Assembly: GCA_001247695.2 (NCBI GenBank)
Contig: LGRX02028747.1
Span: 21,867 to 85,866 of the forward strand
Direction of reading: 5' to 3'
DNA from: Cymbomonas tetramitiformis
Taxonomy: Eukaryota > Chlorophyta > Pyramimonadophyceae > Pyramimonadales > Pyramimonadaceae
DNA length: 64,000 nucleotides
Part shown: positions 46,301 to 57,088 of the stretch, in pieces
How the letters are laid out: every line of letters starts with the position of its first letter
Numbering within the stretch: the stretch's first letter is position 1
Translations under genes and position numbers: made by a program
Notes under the pieces: generated by a model
What the model saw: only the letters and a program-made list of their open reading frames with translations
What the model was told of the DNA's origin: nothing
Databases searched by the model: none

Positions 46301-49300
46301 CAGGGGGGGCTCTGTCCCCCCCTATCCCTCGCTGTCCCACTCCTAGCCCCCGCAATCGGGAAAGAAAGTAACGACCGATGGAATTTGTGATGGATGACAG
46401 GCATGACCGATGTCATGCATGTCACATTACATGTATGATGGATGTCATGTATGGCATATGACTTATGATAGGTATGATGCATGGTAAGCGTGCCATATTG
46501 CAAGGACTGGGTCCGGCATGGTCTGGCCGATGGTGGGTATGAGCGGGTATGGCTGCCTCGAATGGTGGCTTGAGGATTCGAAAACTACACATGATCGAAC
46601 ATCCAGATTCGACGTTTCGACAAAAGCCATTTTATCTTAAGCATATCCTGTTGAAACCAAGATTCATTTGTGGGCCACAGGCAAATAACCATGCAGGATA
46701 TGATCACATACAAACTATGGCCAGCAAATCAGCTTTCTCTTGCTCACTCATGCACGGCGTGCTGGAAAGTGTCGCGGGCGCTTCGGATGCTGGCCATGAG
46801 CCATACTATCAGAGCACATTATTTGTGTATGACATGCTGGCCATGAGCCATGCTATCAGAGCACATTGTTTGTGTATGACATGCTGGCCAAGCCCCATGC
46901 TATCAGAGCGCATTATTTGTGTACGGCATGCTGGCCATGTGCCATGCTATCAGAGCACATTGTTTGTGTATGACATGCTGGCCATGCGCCATGCTATCAG
47001 AGCACATTATGTGTGTATGACATGCTGGCCATGCGTAATCCTATCAAAGCACATATTATTTGTGTATGACATGCTGGCCATGCGCCATCCTATCAGAGCG
47101 CAATGTTTTGTGTATGACATGCTGGCCATGCGCCATGCTATCAGAGCGCATTATTTGTGTATGCCATGCTGGCCATGCGCCATGCTATCAGAGCGCATTA
47201 TTTGTGTATGACATGCTGGCCATGCGCCACGCTATCAGAGTGCATTATTTGTGTATGGCATGATGGCCATGCGCGATGCTATCAGAGCGCATTATTTGTG
47301 TACGACATGCTGGCCATGCGCCATGCTATCAGAGCACATTATTTGTGTATGACATGCTGGTCATGCGCCATCCTATCAGAGCGCATTATTTGTGTATGGC
47401 ATGCTGGCCATGAGCCATGCTATCAGAGCGCATTTTTTGTGTATGACATGCTGGCCATGCGCCATGCTATCAGAGCACATTATTTGTGTATGACATGCTG
47501 GTCATGCGCCATCCTATCAGAGCGCATTATTTGTGTATGGCATGCTGGCCATGAGCCATGCTATCAGAGCGCATTATGTGTGTATGCCATGCTGGCCATG
47601 CGCCATCCTATCAGAGCGCATTATTTGTATATGGCATGCCGGCCATGCGCCATGCTATCAGAGCGCATTATTCGTGTATGGCATGTGGTACCCTTCTGGC
47701 CGTACTGCCTCTTTGAAGGCGTCGGGGATTCGTCTGCGGCTGGCTCTATGTATGTCCAGTGCCTTGGGGCTTTTTCACCTGCCGGGGGACTGGTGATCGA
47801 CACCCACTTTATGGGGTGCTGGCATCTCGTTGTTAACGGGGACGGCCACTGAAATGGTTTGGATGATGGGATGTGGCTGTTCCTGTGGTACCCTTCTGAC
47901 GGGTACTGCCTCTTTGAGTGCGTCGGGGATTCGTCTACGGCTCGCTTTTTGGGTGTGTCTTGGATTCGTCTGACGCTAGCTCCCTCTCCGTGTACAGTGC
48001 TCATGGTTATCACACATGCCGGGGGACTTGTGTTCTTTGACCTTGATATGAGTACTGGCGGATCGCTGTGAACGGGGACGGCCGCCGGGTGGAAGTGGGT
48101 TTTGGGAGGCGGTTATCCCTGTGGTGCCATTCTGGCGGGCACTGCCTCTTGGAGAGGTCGGTAGATTCGTCTGTCGTGCTGCGAGGAGAGGCAGAAGGTG
48201 GTGATGTACACCTTCTGTGTTTTCCCTTGAATTTTGTGGGGAGCACTTAGGTGCCTGCATGTTTCCTTTTTTTGACATGGGGTGTCCATGCTGTGTGGTG
48301 TGACTGCATTCATGACATAACCATGGACCAACAGGTCCCATCCATCGACCGGGAGCCACTGGGGGGCATGCCAGCAGGGTCCACTTACTCCGTAACCCAG
48401 AGACCAACAGTTGTTTGGCGACAATCGGTCACATCGTATCATCTTTCCATGCTGCTTTGCATTTGGGTTGGGAATATGTATGCGTTTGTGGTATCTTGTC
48501 ACGGCCCCGCCCTGCTCTTGATTTGCTTCTCACATCCACTGGGATGATGGTGGGCTGGCTTTTGTTGGCCGATCTCATGCCGTTCAGTGTATGACATGCG
48601 GCCATCGCCATGCTATCAGAGCATTATTTGTGTATGACACATGCTGGCCATGCGTCATCCTATCAGAGCATTGTTTGTGTATGACATGCTGGCCATGCGC
48701 CATGCTATCAGAGCGCATTATTTGTGTATGACATGCTGGTCATGCGCCATGCTATCACATTGTTTGTGTATGACATGCTGGCCATGCGCCATCCTATCAT
48801 GCTAGGTTCTCCTTGTTACAGTCACATAGTTACATGTCTGTATCCAGGTATCTTGTGTTTGGTAGCTCTCCCTCTCTCCATCCCTCTCTTCCTGCACTTC
48901 CCTTTCCCTTCCCACCAGTCTCATCCTTGGCTCTCCCCCCTTGACCTAAATGACACTTCCGATAGGCCCTCCCCATATGCGCGAGCGAGCACAAACCGTC
49001 CCCTGAGTCGGGCAGATTCCGCGGAGCACGTATCAGCCTTGTGCTACCCCCAAGATGTGCCTCATGTACAGTTGTGCCGCCGTCTGATTTTCGTCAGTTT
49101 TCGGGGTGCCTATGCAACGTGCAGGATGAACTGAATAGCGCGGTGATCGAGGGCAAGGTAGTCATTACCACGTTTCACTCCAGCAAGGGCCTGGAGCGCC
49201 GTGTGGTGGTCGTGGACAAGTTCAGTGATGATTATTACAAATATTATGTCAAAGCCAAAAAGGAACACGATCCTCAGACGTGGCCGGAGCGTTGCCCCAA

Positions 49301-52300
49301 CACTATGTACGTGGCAGCGACGCGGGCGCGGGAGCGTCTCTACGTGATCGCAGAGCAATACGCGGGGAGGCACCTTCCCTTCGTGAATCGCGGGCTGATA
49401 CAGCGGCAACAGGCCAGATCCCGGCGCTCCGCATGCCCGGACCCTTCAGCAAGGGAGTGCCGTGCGCGCGTGTCGCTAGGTTGTGCAGGGTCATGCAAGC
49501 CATTGCATCCGACAAGGCGAGTCACAGCACAGCCAATACATTTCCTCCACATCGGATCCGAGGCAAATTAAGTGCATCATGGATGTTGCCTAATATATCG
49601 GGGGGTATTGGAAGGGCCACATAAGTTGAATCCACTCGGAAGTTGGATCTGGGTCACAACACGGGGCACGCGCCATCACATTGAACTCTGAGGGGCACAC
49701 ATAGGCTGCTCACAGAGGTGTTCTAATGATGTGCCAGGGGGGCGCTGAGGACACCCAAGGGCCCATACCGGAGACTCTTGGTATCTACTTGGACGTGGAA
49801 GTTGAAAACGAGGAGGCCGGCATCGAGGGGGTCAATGTAGAGGAGAAGGTAGATCCATTTGTGACAGTGGTTGATAGAGGACTGCTTTTCAAAAAAAAAG
49901 AATGGGAGAAGGAGAAGGAGTTTAGCACGGTCTCGGTGACCAGTCTCGTCCGCCAAGTGCCGGACGACCTTCTCGAAGAGGCGGAGGGCCTCGCGAGGAG
50001 GCTGACAGCGCCGCAGTTTAATGTGGAGATCCCGGCGTTTGTCAGGTGGGCACGATACCCTCAGAATGCGATCCCGAGGGCGTCGCCGATCCAAGAGAGG
50101 GAGCCTCCTCAATCCCGAGGGCGCCCCCCCTGATCCGAGAGAGAGGGGACTACCTCAATCCCGAGGGCGGCCCTGATCCGAGAGAGAGGGGACTGCCTCA
50201 ATCCCGAGGGCGCCCCTGATCCGAGAGAGAGGGGACTGCCTCAATCCCGAGGGCGCCCCTGATCCAAGAGAGGGAGCCTCCTCAATCCCGAGGGCGCCCC
50301 CCCTGATCCGAGAGAGAGGGGACTACCTCAATCCCGAGGGCGGCCCTGATCCGAGAGAGAGGGGACTGCCTCAATCCCGAGGGCGCCCCTGATCCGAGAG
50401 AGAGGGGACTGCCTCAATCCCGAGGGCGCCCCTGATCCGAGAGAGAGAGGACTGCCTCAATCCCGAGGGCGCCCCTGATCCGAGAGAGAGGGGGGGACTA
50501 CCTCAATCCGGGGCGCCCCTGATCCGAGAGAGAGAGAGGACTACCTCAATCCCGGGCGCCCCTGATCCGAGAGAGAGAGGGGACCTCAATCCCCGGGCGC
50601 CCCTGATCCGAGAGAGAGGGGACTACCTCCAATCCCGAGGAAGCCCCTGATCCGAGAGGGGACTGCCTCAATCCCGAGGGCGCCCCTGATCCGAGAGGGG
50701 ACTGCCTCAATCCCGAGGGGGCGCCCCTGATCCGAGAGGGGACTGCCTCAATCGAGGGCCCCCTGATCCGAGAGGGGACTACCTCAATCCGAGGCGCCCC
50801 CTGATCGAGAGGGGGACTACCTCAATCCCGAGGCCCTGATCCGAGAGAGGGGGGACTGCCTCAGAGGCCCCGAGGGCCCCCTGATCCGAGAGGGGGACTA
50901 CACCAATCCGGGCGCCCTTCCTGATCCGAGAGAGGAGGACTACCTCAATCCCGAGGCGCCCCTGATCGAGAGAGAGAGGGGACTACCTCAATCCCGAGGG
51001 CGCCCCTGATCCGAGAGAGAGGGGGGACTACCTCAATCCCGAGGCGCCCCCTGATCCGAGAGAGGGCTGCCTCATCCCAGGGCGCCCCTGATCAGAGAGG
51101 TTACCTCAATCCGGGCGCCCCTGATCCGGAGAGAGAGGGGGACTACCTGTCAATCCCGAGGCGCCCCCCTGATCCGAGAGAGAGGGGACCTCAATCCCCG
51201 GGGGCGCCCTGATCCGAGAGAGAGGGGGACTACCTCAATCCCGAGGGGCGCCCCTGATCCGAAGAGAAGGGGACTGCCTCAATCCCCGAGGCGCCCCTGA
51301 TCCGAGAGAGAGGACTACCTCAATCCCGAGGGCGCCCCTGATCCGAGAGAGAGAGGGGACTGCCTCAATCCCGAGGGCGCCCCTGATCCGAGAGAGAGGG
51401 GACTACCTCAATCTGACGACAATTTTCTTTCACTGCAATCATAATACTGTACATTATGTTGATGGGTGCTGAGCTGTCAGTTGGACAAACGGGATGTGTT
51501 CCTGGCTGGCCGCATGTTTCACATGATAAGTCGGTTGCCACGGATGCGTCGCCACGCCCCGCACACGCGCGTCGCATGCTGTGCGCTTTGCGCCGCAACG
51601 GCTCATACAGGCGGCGGCCTGCTTTCTGCATGTTGGCAGCCCTGGGGCGAGCTCGCCGTGGAGGAAGAAACACGTCATGTGCACCTCAGGCACGACCATC
51701 CCGTTGAGTCAGACGCTTTCAGTTCGCCTTCTGTTATTTCGTCTTGATGTTTGTTGTGGGGAGGCTCGTTGTGGGGTATCCCAGCGACGAGGAGACGGGG
51801 AGGATCGAGGCGGTTTCCGACATCACGGGGACTGCACTCCCGGCGATGTACCAGTTCCACTGCTGCGGCCGCTGCAGCATCCAGGACAACCTCGAATCGT
51901 ACGTGCAGGAAATGGTGGAGAAATGGGGCGGCCTCCCCAAACACGTGTACGACGGTGTCTATACCATCCTAAAAAGTGAGTGCATACTCCCATAACCTCC
52001 AAGAACAACTACATCCTGGAAATGTTTTCTGTGAGGGCTTTTCCCATATCCTGAGGTTGATAAGAGAACAGGTTGAAGGTAGAAACCTAGCAAGCGGGCT
52101 TGCAGCTACGCAGCACAAAATACGATCAGTGTCCCAGTACACGTCTTGCTTGCTAAAACCCAGCTTCCCATCCCGGGTCTCCCGCATGCATTCTCGCAAG
52201 AGGTACCAGAACGGGGCGAATCGTGAGAGCCCAAGTTCTTTGGCTCATACTCAGGGCCGTCTTCCAGTGGGGGAATACGCCATCGCGCCATTCGATTCCC

Positions 52301-55300
52301 CGCACACTATACAAGGATGCCATTGAGTGCGCTTCGGAGCATCAAGTTGCTCCTATAGCTCAGTGGTATAGAGCGGTCGCACTAGAGAGCGATAGATCAC
52401 AGGTTCGAGTCCTGTCGGGGGCCCAGTGGATTTTGGTACCCAGCGGATTCTGGTACCCAGTGGATTTTGGTACCCAGTCGATTTTGGTACCCAGTGCATT
52501 TTGGTACCCAGTGGATTTGACATTTTTTCCGGCATTTGAAAGGATCGACCTGACTTACTTGTACAGTGGATTCGTCGCTACCATTTATGAAGTATCTATC
52601 GACTGCCGTGAATCGTCAATGCAGCCTTGTATGCTCCGCCCGCGCCGGGAGAAGCGCCGCGTATGTATGTGCCTTATAAGTCACGTACGTGTAAGTCGCG
52701 GTCCGTGTTTACTATCGGATGCCTCTGTTGCTTGGTGCATGCCAGTCGCTTTGTAGCAAGCCAGAGTGTAATTGAATAAAGATCTTTGTGAGAGTCTCTT
52801 GGTCAACAGCCTCCTTTGACGTCCAGGCATTATTTTGCATTGTCCTAAGCACCGTCAAGATGCGGCGCAAGGTTGCCAGTATCTTTCAGTATATTTCAAC
52901 GACCGCCTCTTGCAGCAAGACTCCGTTTTGTTGTTTCAGCCTTGTGTGCTGATTTTCCAGCGCGTCTAGCTCAGACTCGAGCCGTTCCTTGTTGAACCTA
53001 TGACAAGGAGCAGCAGCGCACTTTTACTTCGAAGGAGTTCTTTTGTAATCAGAGTTGAAATAAGTTGACTCCAGGAATAAATGCATCATACACACCGAAA
53101 GTGAGTGCATCAAGGGCGTGCCGGCCACAGGCACGCCCAGGTCCCCGGAGGACTTCCTTCGCCTCGCAGTATGGGACCTCAGTCGGAAGAGCGGCTTCCT
53201 CAACAAGCCGGCGCAGAACACCAGCTACGAGTGGCTGAGCTGGCCGGCAGGTACCCACATATAAATGCCACATACCTGCCCGAGCACGCCGAGTCCCTCA
53301 TTTTCATCAGCATCGCATCGGACCGTCCGGCCTGCTGCAATCAACGGCAGAAGCAGACCAGCTTGCCCCTGCTTCAGAATGCTCCGTCGGCGAACTCGAT
53401 GTTGTGGGTTTCACTCCCTCCGACCAACTTTATGGCCACTGCTCAAACACCGGCCATCACGGTCATCATAGCGCGATGATGTGGCGGGCTGGCATTCTCT
53501 TCACTATAGCGCGTGGCTGGTGGATGACAAGACCGGGGTGGGTTCTGCCCCAACTTTCCGCGCACCCTTCGTCCGGCAGCTCAGAGCTGCTTGTCGGTGT
53601 TGGCCGAGCACTTGCCGAAGTCGAACCTCCAAGCTGTAGAGCTTCCACTGTACAAGATGCTCGATCACCCGAGCATCCGGGTGACGGGTTACGTGGATGC
53701 CATTGCGGACGACGCTCTGTGGGAGTTGAAGTGCGTTGAGGAGCTGAAGCCTGAGCATATCCTGCAGCTCACCGTCTATGCTTGGCTCTATGAGGAAAGG
53801 TGCTGGTCGGCCTCTCGCCCATTGTTTGAGGGGGATGCGGTAGCTTCGTTGGTTGGGGGGCGCCGCACACCACCCTCAGCGTGCCAGGCAGGCGGAGGCC
53901 TGTGAGCATCTGCGGCAGCCGAGGGGCTGCAGGGCGCATCGAGGTGGCGCGCAATCGCGGAGGGCTCAGGCTAGGAAGCGGTGCACCCGCGCGACTTCTG
54001 CACGATTGTCTGCCGTTGGATCGTTCGACTGCCTCTTAGAAAACGATATCACACGCGTTCGGAGAGTTGTTTGGATTTCACTCCTCCATGTCTGCAGCGC
54101 AATATGTCTTCAAGCAGCGTTGCCATTGTCTGGAAAGAAGCTCCAGTTATACAAAGCTGTGCTTTTAATCGCGCTTCTCATATTTGGAGTCGGGACGCCC
54201 GGCAGTGCAAACTGCATGCAGTAGAAATTGGCGGGTCAAGGGTTAGGCACACCGTTTCTTATGCATTGCTACCACGTGTGTATCCTCTCCACTTTTTGCC
54301 CGACAATCAATACGGTCAATGTCAGGCTGGTTGGAGAATCTGATCGGGCTTGCACGATGTACCCGCGCCAGGGATCAATGCTTCGGCATGCACCCCGGGG
54401 GATGCTGAGGCTGTGCACAGCTGCCGCGACGCGCCTGCCATTCCGTGATACCTTGATTTTATATACAGCGGCAGGTTGTGTCCCCAGTTTTGAATTGTTC
54501 CGAGCTCCACCCGTGGCCAGCACCTCATCAGCCGGCTGCCTACCAACTCTTCATCAACCGGCTGCCTACCAACTCTTCATCAACCGGCTGTCTACCAACG
54601 ATTCATCAACCGGCTGCCTACCAACGATTCATCACCTCCAGTGGTTTCCAGCGATATGCCTGTGCAGGGCATCTATGCGTTCAGCACTTGTTCCAGTGTA
54701 TCGCTGCATCTGGTATCGTCACACACACAAACACGCACACGAAGTGTGTGCTGAATCCTTTGATCCCTGGCGTGGGTACATAGTGCAGCCGGTCTTCTGC
54801 GGCTACGGGGTGCCAAAGGAGTCGGTACAAGGATAAGCACACACACGCACACTGAGCTCCGGAGAATCCGGATAAGTGTCCCGAAGTGTGTGCTGGATCC
54901 TTTGATCCCTGGTGAGGGTGCAGCCGATCCTTTGTGGTTATGTGATGCCAAAGGAGTCGGTCCAAGGATAAGCCACACACACACACACACACTTGGCTGC
55001 TGCTTTGTTTGTACGTGGCATCAAGTCCATTCATGCTGCATCTACCTTTGAATCAAGGGTTGTGCTGACTTTGGGAGGCACGCCTCACGCGGGTTCACTG
55101 CGCAGCTGCAAGGAGCGAGACGCAGTCGACGTGCCCGAGGCTTCGAGGGTGCACCTAGGTGTGAAGGAAGTGGAGGGTGTTCGGGTGTCGAGACTGTTGA
55201 ATGTCCGCACAGGTGCGAGTTGTCTTAGAAGCTTCACGGCATGTGCTGCGCCTTCCACGAAGTGCCGCAGAGCGCATGTGCATTTCTCTGGTATCCGGTG

Positions 55301-55642
55301 GCAGGCTTATCCCCGGTGCCCTTGAGTGTTGTAGAATGCATGGAGCCCGGCTTTCGGTTTGCTGCTCCGGGCGCTGTTTGTGAGCACAACTAATCCGCCA
55401 GCTGATGCTTAATCGATGCGATCTTCGCCCAAGCGCACGTCCCTGATGGCGACGTGGCGTATTACCTGGCAGGCATGGTATTGCAGCTCACAGTGAATTC
55501 CGTCGAGATTGAGAACATGGTGCGGAAGCTCCTGGATGCAAAGTATCGCTCCGTGCGGCGCTCTCCCGATGAGCAATTCCTGGAGGACTGCCGCAAACTG
55601 CGCGCTCAAGTTCAGAAACTCGAGTCCGGTTGCGAGCATTGA
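43320..55642 (+). CDS. UvrD-like SF1 helicase fused to PD-(D/E)XK (Cas4/RecB-type) nuclease
   Basis: Exons: 43320-43736, 44158-44370, 45051-45433, 45848-46160, 49125-49382 (end tentative), 49738-50045 (start tentative), 51785-51975, 53131-53250, 53580-53799, 55148-55212 (start tentative), 55473-55642. They total 2658 nt, 885 aa, in phase. The N-terminal 139 residues are Arg/Ser-rich then acidic and may be an organelle-targeting sequence. Helicase motifs: Walker A AGSGKTT (164-170), HSFHA (212-216), DEAQD (266-270), GDERQCIYGF (about 300-309), SFRCTGSI (motif IV-like), TTFHSSKGLE (457-466) and YVAATRARERL (504-514). The nuclease core GYVDAIADDALWELK gives D774, E783 and K785, with the QxxxY motif at Q797-Y801. 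This order resembles AddA/RecB-like end-processing enzymes and helicase-nucleases of large DNA viruses. The expected activity is ATP-driven unwinding with strand cleavage in DNA repair. Start alternatives are ATGs at 43389 and 43443. Confidence 0.88.
46790..47690. repeat. 47-bp minisatellite in helicase intron 4
   Basis: About 19 copies of CATGCTGGCCATGCGCCATG plus CTATCAGAGCGCATTATTTG plus TGTATGA. A detached smaller block of the same unit lies at 48590-48805. Confidence 0.95.
47690..48150. repeat. Diverged repeat separating the two blocks of the 47-bp array
   Basis: Three loose copies (about 47690, 47885 and 48118) of a unit with GTGGTACCCTTCTG, GGTACTGCCTCTTTGA and GTCGGGGATTCGTCT. Confidence 0.65.
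48590..48805. repeat. Second block of the 47-bp minisatellite, helicase intron 4
   Basis: Five copies, some with deletions, matching 46790-47690. Confidence 0.9.
50085..51412. repeat. About 43-bp purine-rich minisatellite in helicase intron 6
   Basis: About 30 copies of CCTGATCCGAGAGAGAGGGG plus ACTGCCTCAATCCCGAGGGC plus GCC. Indels are frequent in the middle of the array and the ends are more regular. Confidence 0.95.
52349..52422 (+). tRNA. tRNA-like sequence, probably a pseudogene or SINE head
   Basis: A 74-nt cloverleaf can be drawn: acceptor GCTCCTA with CGGGGGC (two G:U pairs and an A-C mismatch at the base), D arm GCTC...GAGC, anticodon stem GTCGC/GCGAT and a good T arm ACAGG-TTCGAGT-CCTGT. 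Internal promoter boxes TAGCTCAGTGG and GGTTCGAGTCC are intact. The anticodon loop has 8 rather than 7 bases (ACTAGAGA), so the anticodon is ambiguous (AGA or TAG). It lies in helicase intron 7, and a minisatellite begins directly after its 3' end. No CCA or variable-arm oddities. Confidence 0.5.
52423..52515. repeat. About 16-bp minisatellite abutting the tRNA-like sequence
   Basis: Six copies of CCAGTGGATTTTGGTAC and one-base variants, starting at the base after the tRNA-like acceptor. Confidence 0.9.
54525..54640. repeat. About 26-bp tandem repeat in helicase intron 9
   Basis: Four copies of CTGCCTACCAAC(T/G)(C/A)TTCATCAACCGG-type units. Confidence 0.85.
54735..54990. repeat. Two-copy direct repeat with (AC)n in helicase intron 9
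   Basis: Copies at about 54738-54850 and 54874-54990 share GAAGTGTGTGCTG, ATCCTTTGATCCCTGG, GTGCAGCCG, TGCCAAAGGAGTCGGT and an AC-rich tail. A related segment in inverse orientation lies near 54360-54375. Confidence 0.8.
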
Positions 55643-57088
55643 GAGTGGGCATCGACACCAAGCCAGGCAAGGTGAGCAGGGTTGAAGTCCAGTGGACTCT
55701 TAGGCTGATCCTATAACCCTAAACCCAAAGAGGGACGAGATCCTGCGGCCAAGAATCCACGATATCCCGGAACTCGGCAAATCTTGCATGGCAAATATTT
55801 GATCATATCCGTTCAGGGATATGATTAAAATACAGGGCAATGTGCAGTTATCAGTTCGTGCGCGCTTTCTCCATTGGAGCCGCAGACCGCGCCGCACAGG
55901 TGGCAGTAACCACACCAGCATGCCGTCTCGTCCCGAGCGAATGTGGCATCGATATAGAGCGCAAGGTAAAGCACTAAACTATTTTGTCAAAATCTTTGTA
56001 GAGAAAAGCCGCACTGGCAGTTAAGGTATCGATATAACGGAATTGACAAAGAATGAGGAAGTACACGTTGAAGCCATTATGAACACATGCTGCCACCCTA
56101 AGTAGACTTCACCACCTACACTTCAAAAAAGACCGCCGTGAATTTTTGCTGTCATCAAATGATTTCGGAAAGTCTTGCAGACGTTTCTAAATTGACTTTA
56201 GGGGGAACCGCGGACGTTTATGTAGCCAATTGTATTCCGGTACTCGTACCAAATCAAAATCGAATCCGCCGACGAATGGATATCGTGTGCGAGAGAGGAA
56301 TATCGGTTGGCTAAGCCCTATAGGGAAAGCCTCAAAGCTCAACAACTGAAAACATCTGATTCTGCTTCATGTTTATCACTCGGATAACGGGTAAACCGTG
56401 CACTTTGTAATGTTTTGTGTCTGAAACAAGGCCAATCGACTATTTACGCAAGCTTCACTTCTTTTTCTGATTTATGAGTAGTCCAAAACACAAAAGCAAA
56501 ACGTAATTTATATCCATAGCGCTAAATTCGTATCAAAGTATTGCAACTGAATAACTCGTTTTTCTTCTAGACGTTACGTTTCTAGAGGTCACTCAAAATG
56601 TACGCCGATAAATCACCAAGTTATTACAGTTTGAGGAGTCCTCCAGCACCAAGTGGTTGCAACCCTACTGGTGTTACATACACTGCAGTGTTATAGCAAT
56701 CCTCAGTGAATATCATATATCTTACATTATCATGATCACATCCTATCTGTCCGTTCCCCCAGGCGGGACTGACGTTTGCGCTAGTATACGATTTCGCTCA
56801 AAATAGCTCACGTAAAACCCGGTCCGAAAAGGGCAGGAATTGTATAAGTGAGGATAGCGCCTAACATACACTATATTACAATTCCGTGCATGTATATCAC
56901 ATGTTTTGCAACCGTTGCATTATATTTTGGGGATATATCCATGTATGAGAACTTACAACACTATATTAAAATTGACCATCCCCTCGAAACCCAATGGGTA
57001 ACTACCAGTCGGTAACAACTGCATGGTGAAGACGCATCAATATAAAAGTCATGGACTCGTGCACTGATGATGAGGACTCATCATTTTT
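55643..57088. other. Convergent intergenic region
   Basis: AT-rich sequence between the stop of the helicase gene and the stop of the methyltransferase gene. No gene or repeat is recognised. Confidence 0.5.

Noticed and set aside
46549..47852. Open frames with repeated Cys/Trp/His-rich peptide
   Set aside because: The 47-bp unit is not a multiple of three, but three units read in frame give long open stretches. It lies wholly in helicase intron 4.
51456..51747. Open frames just after the purine-rich array
   Set aside because: They lie in helicase intron 6, before the acceptor at 51784. They are shadows with no homology.
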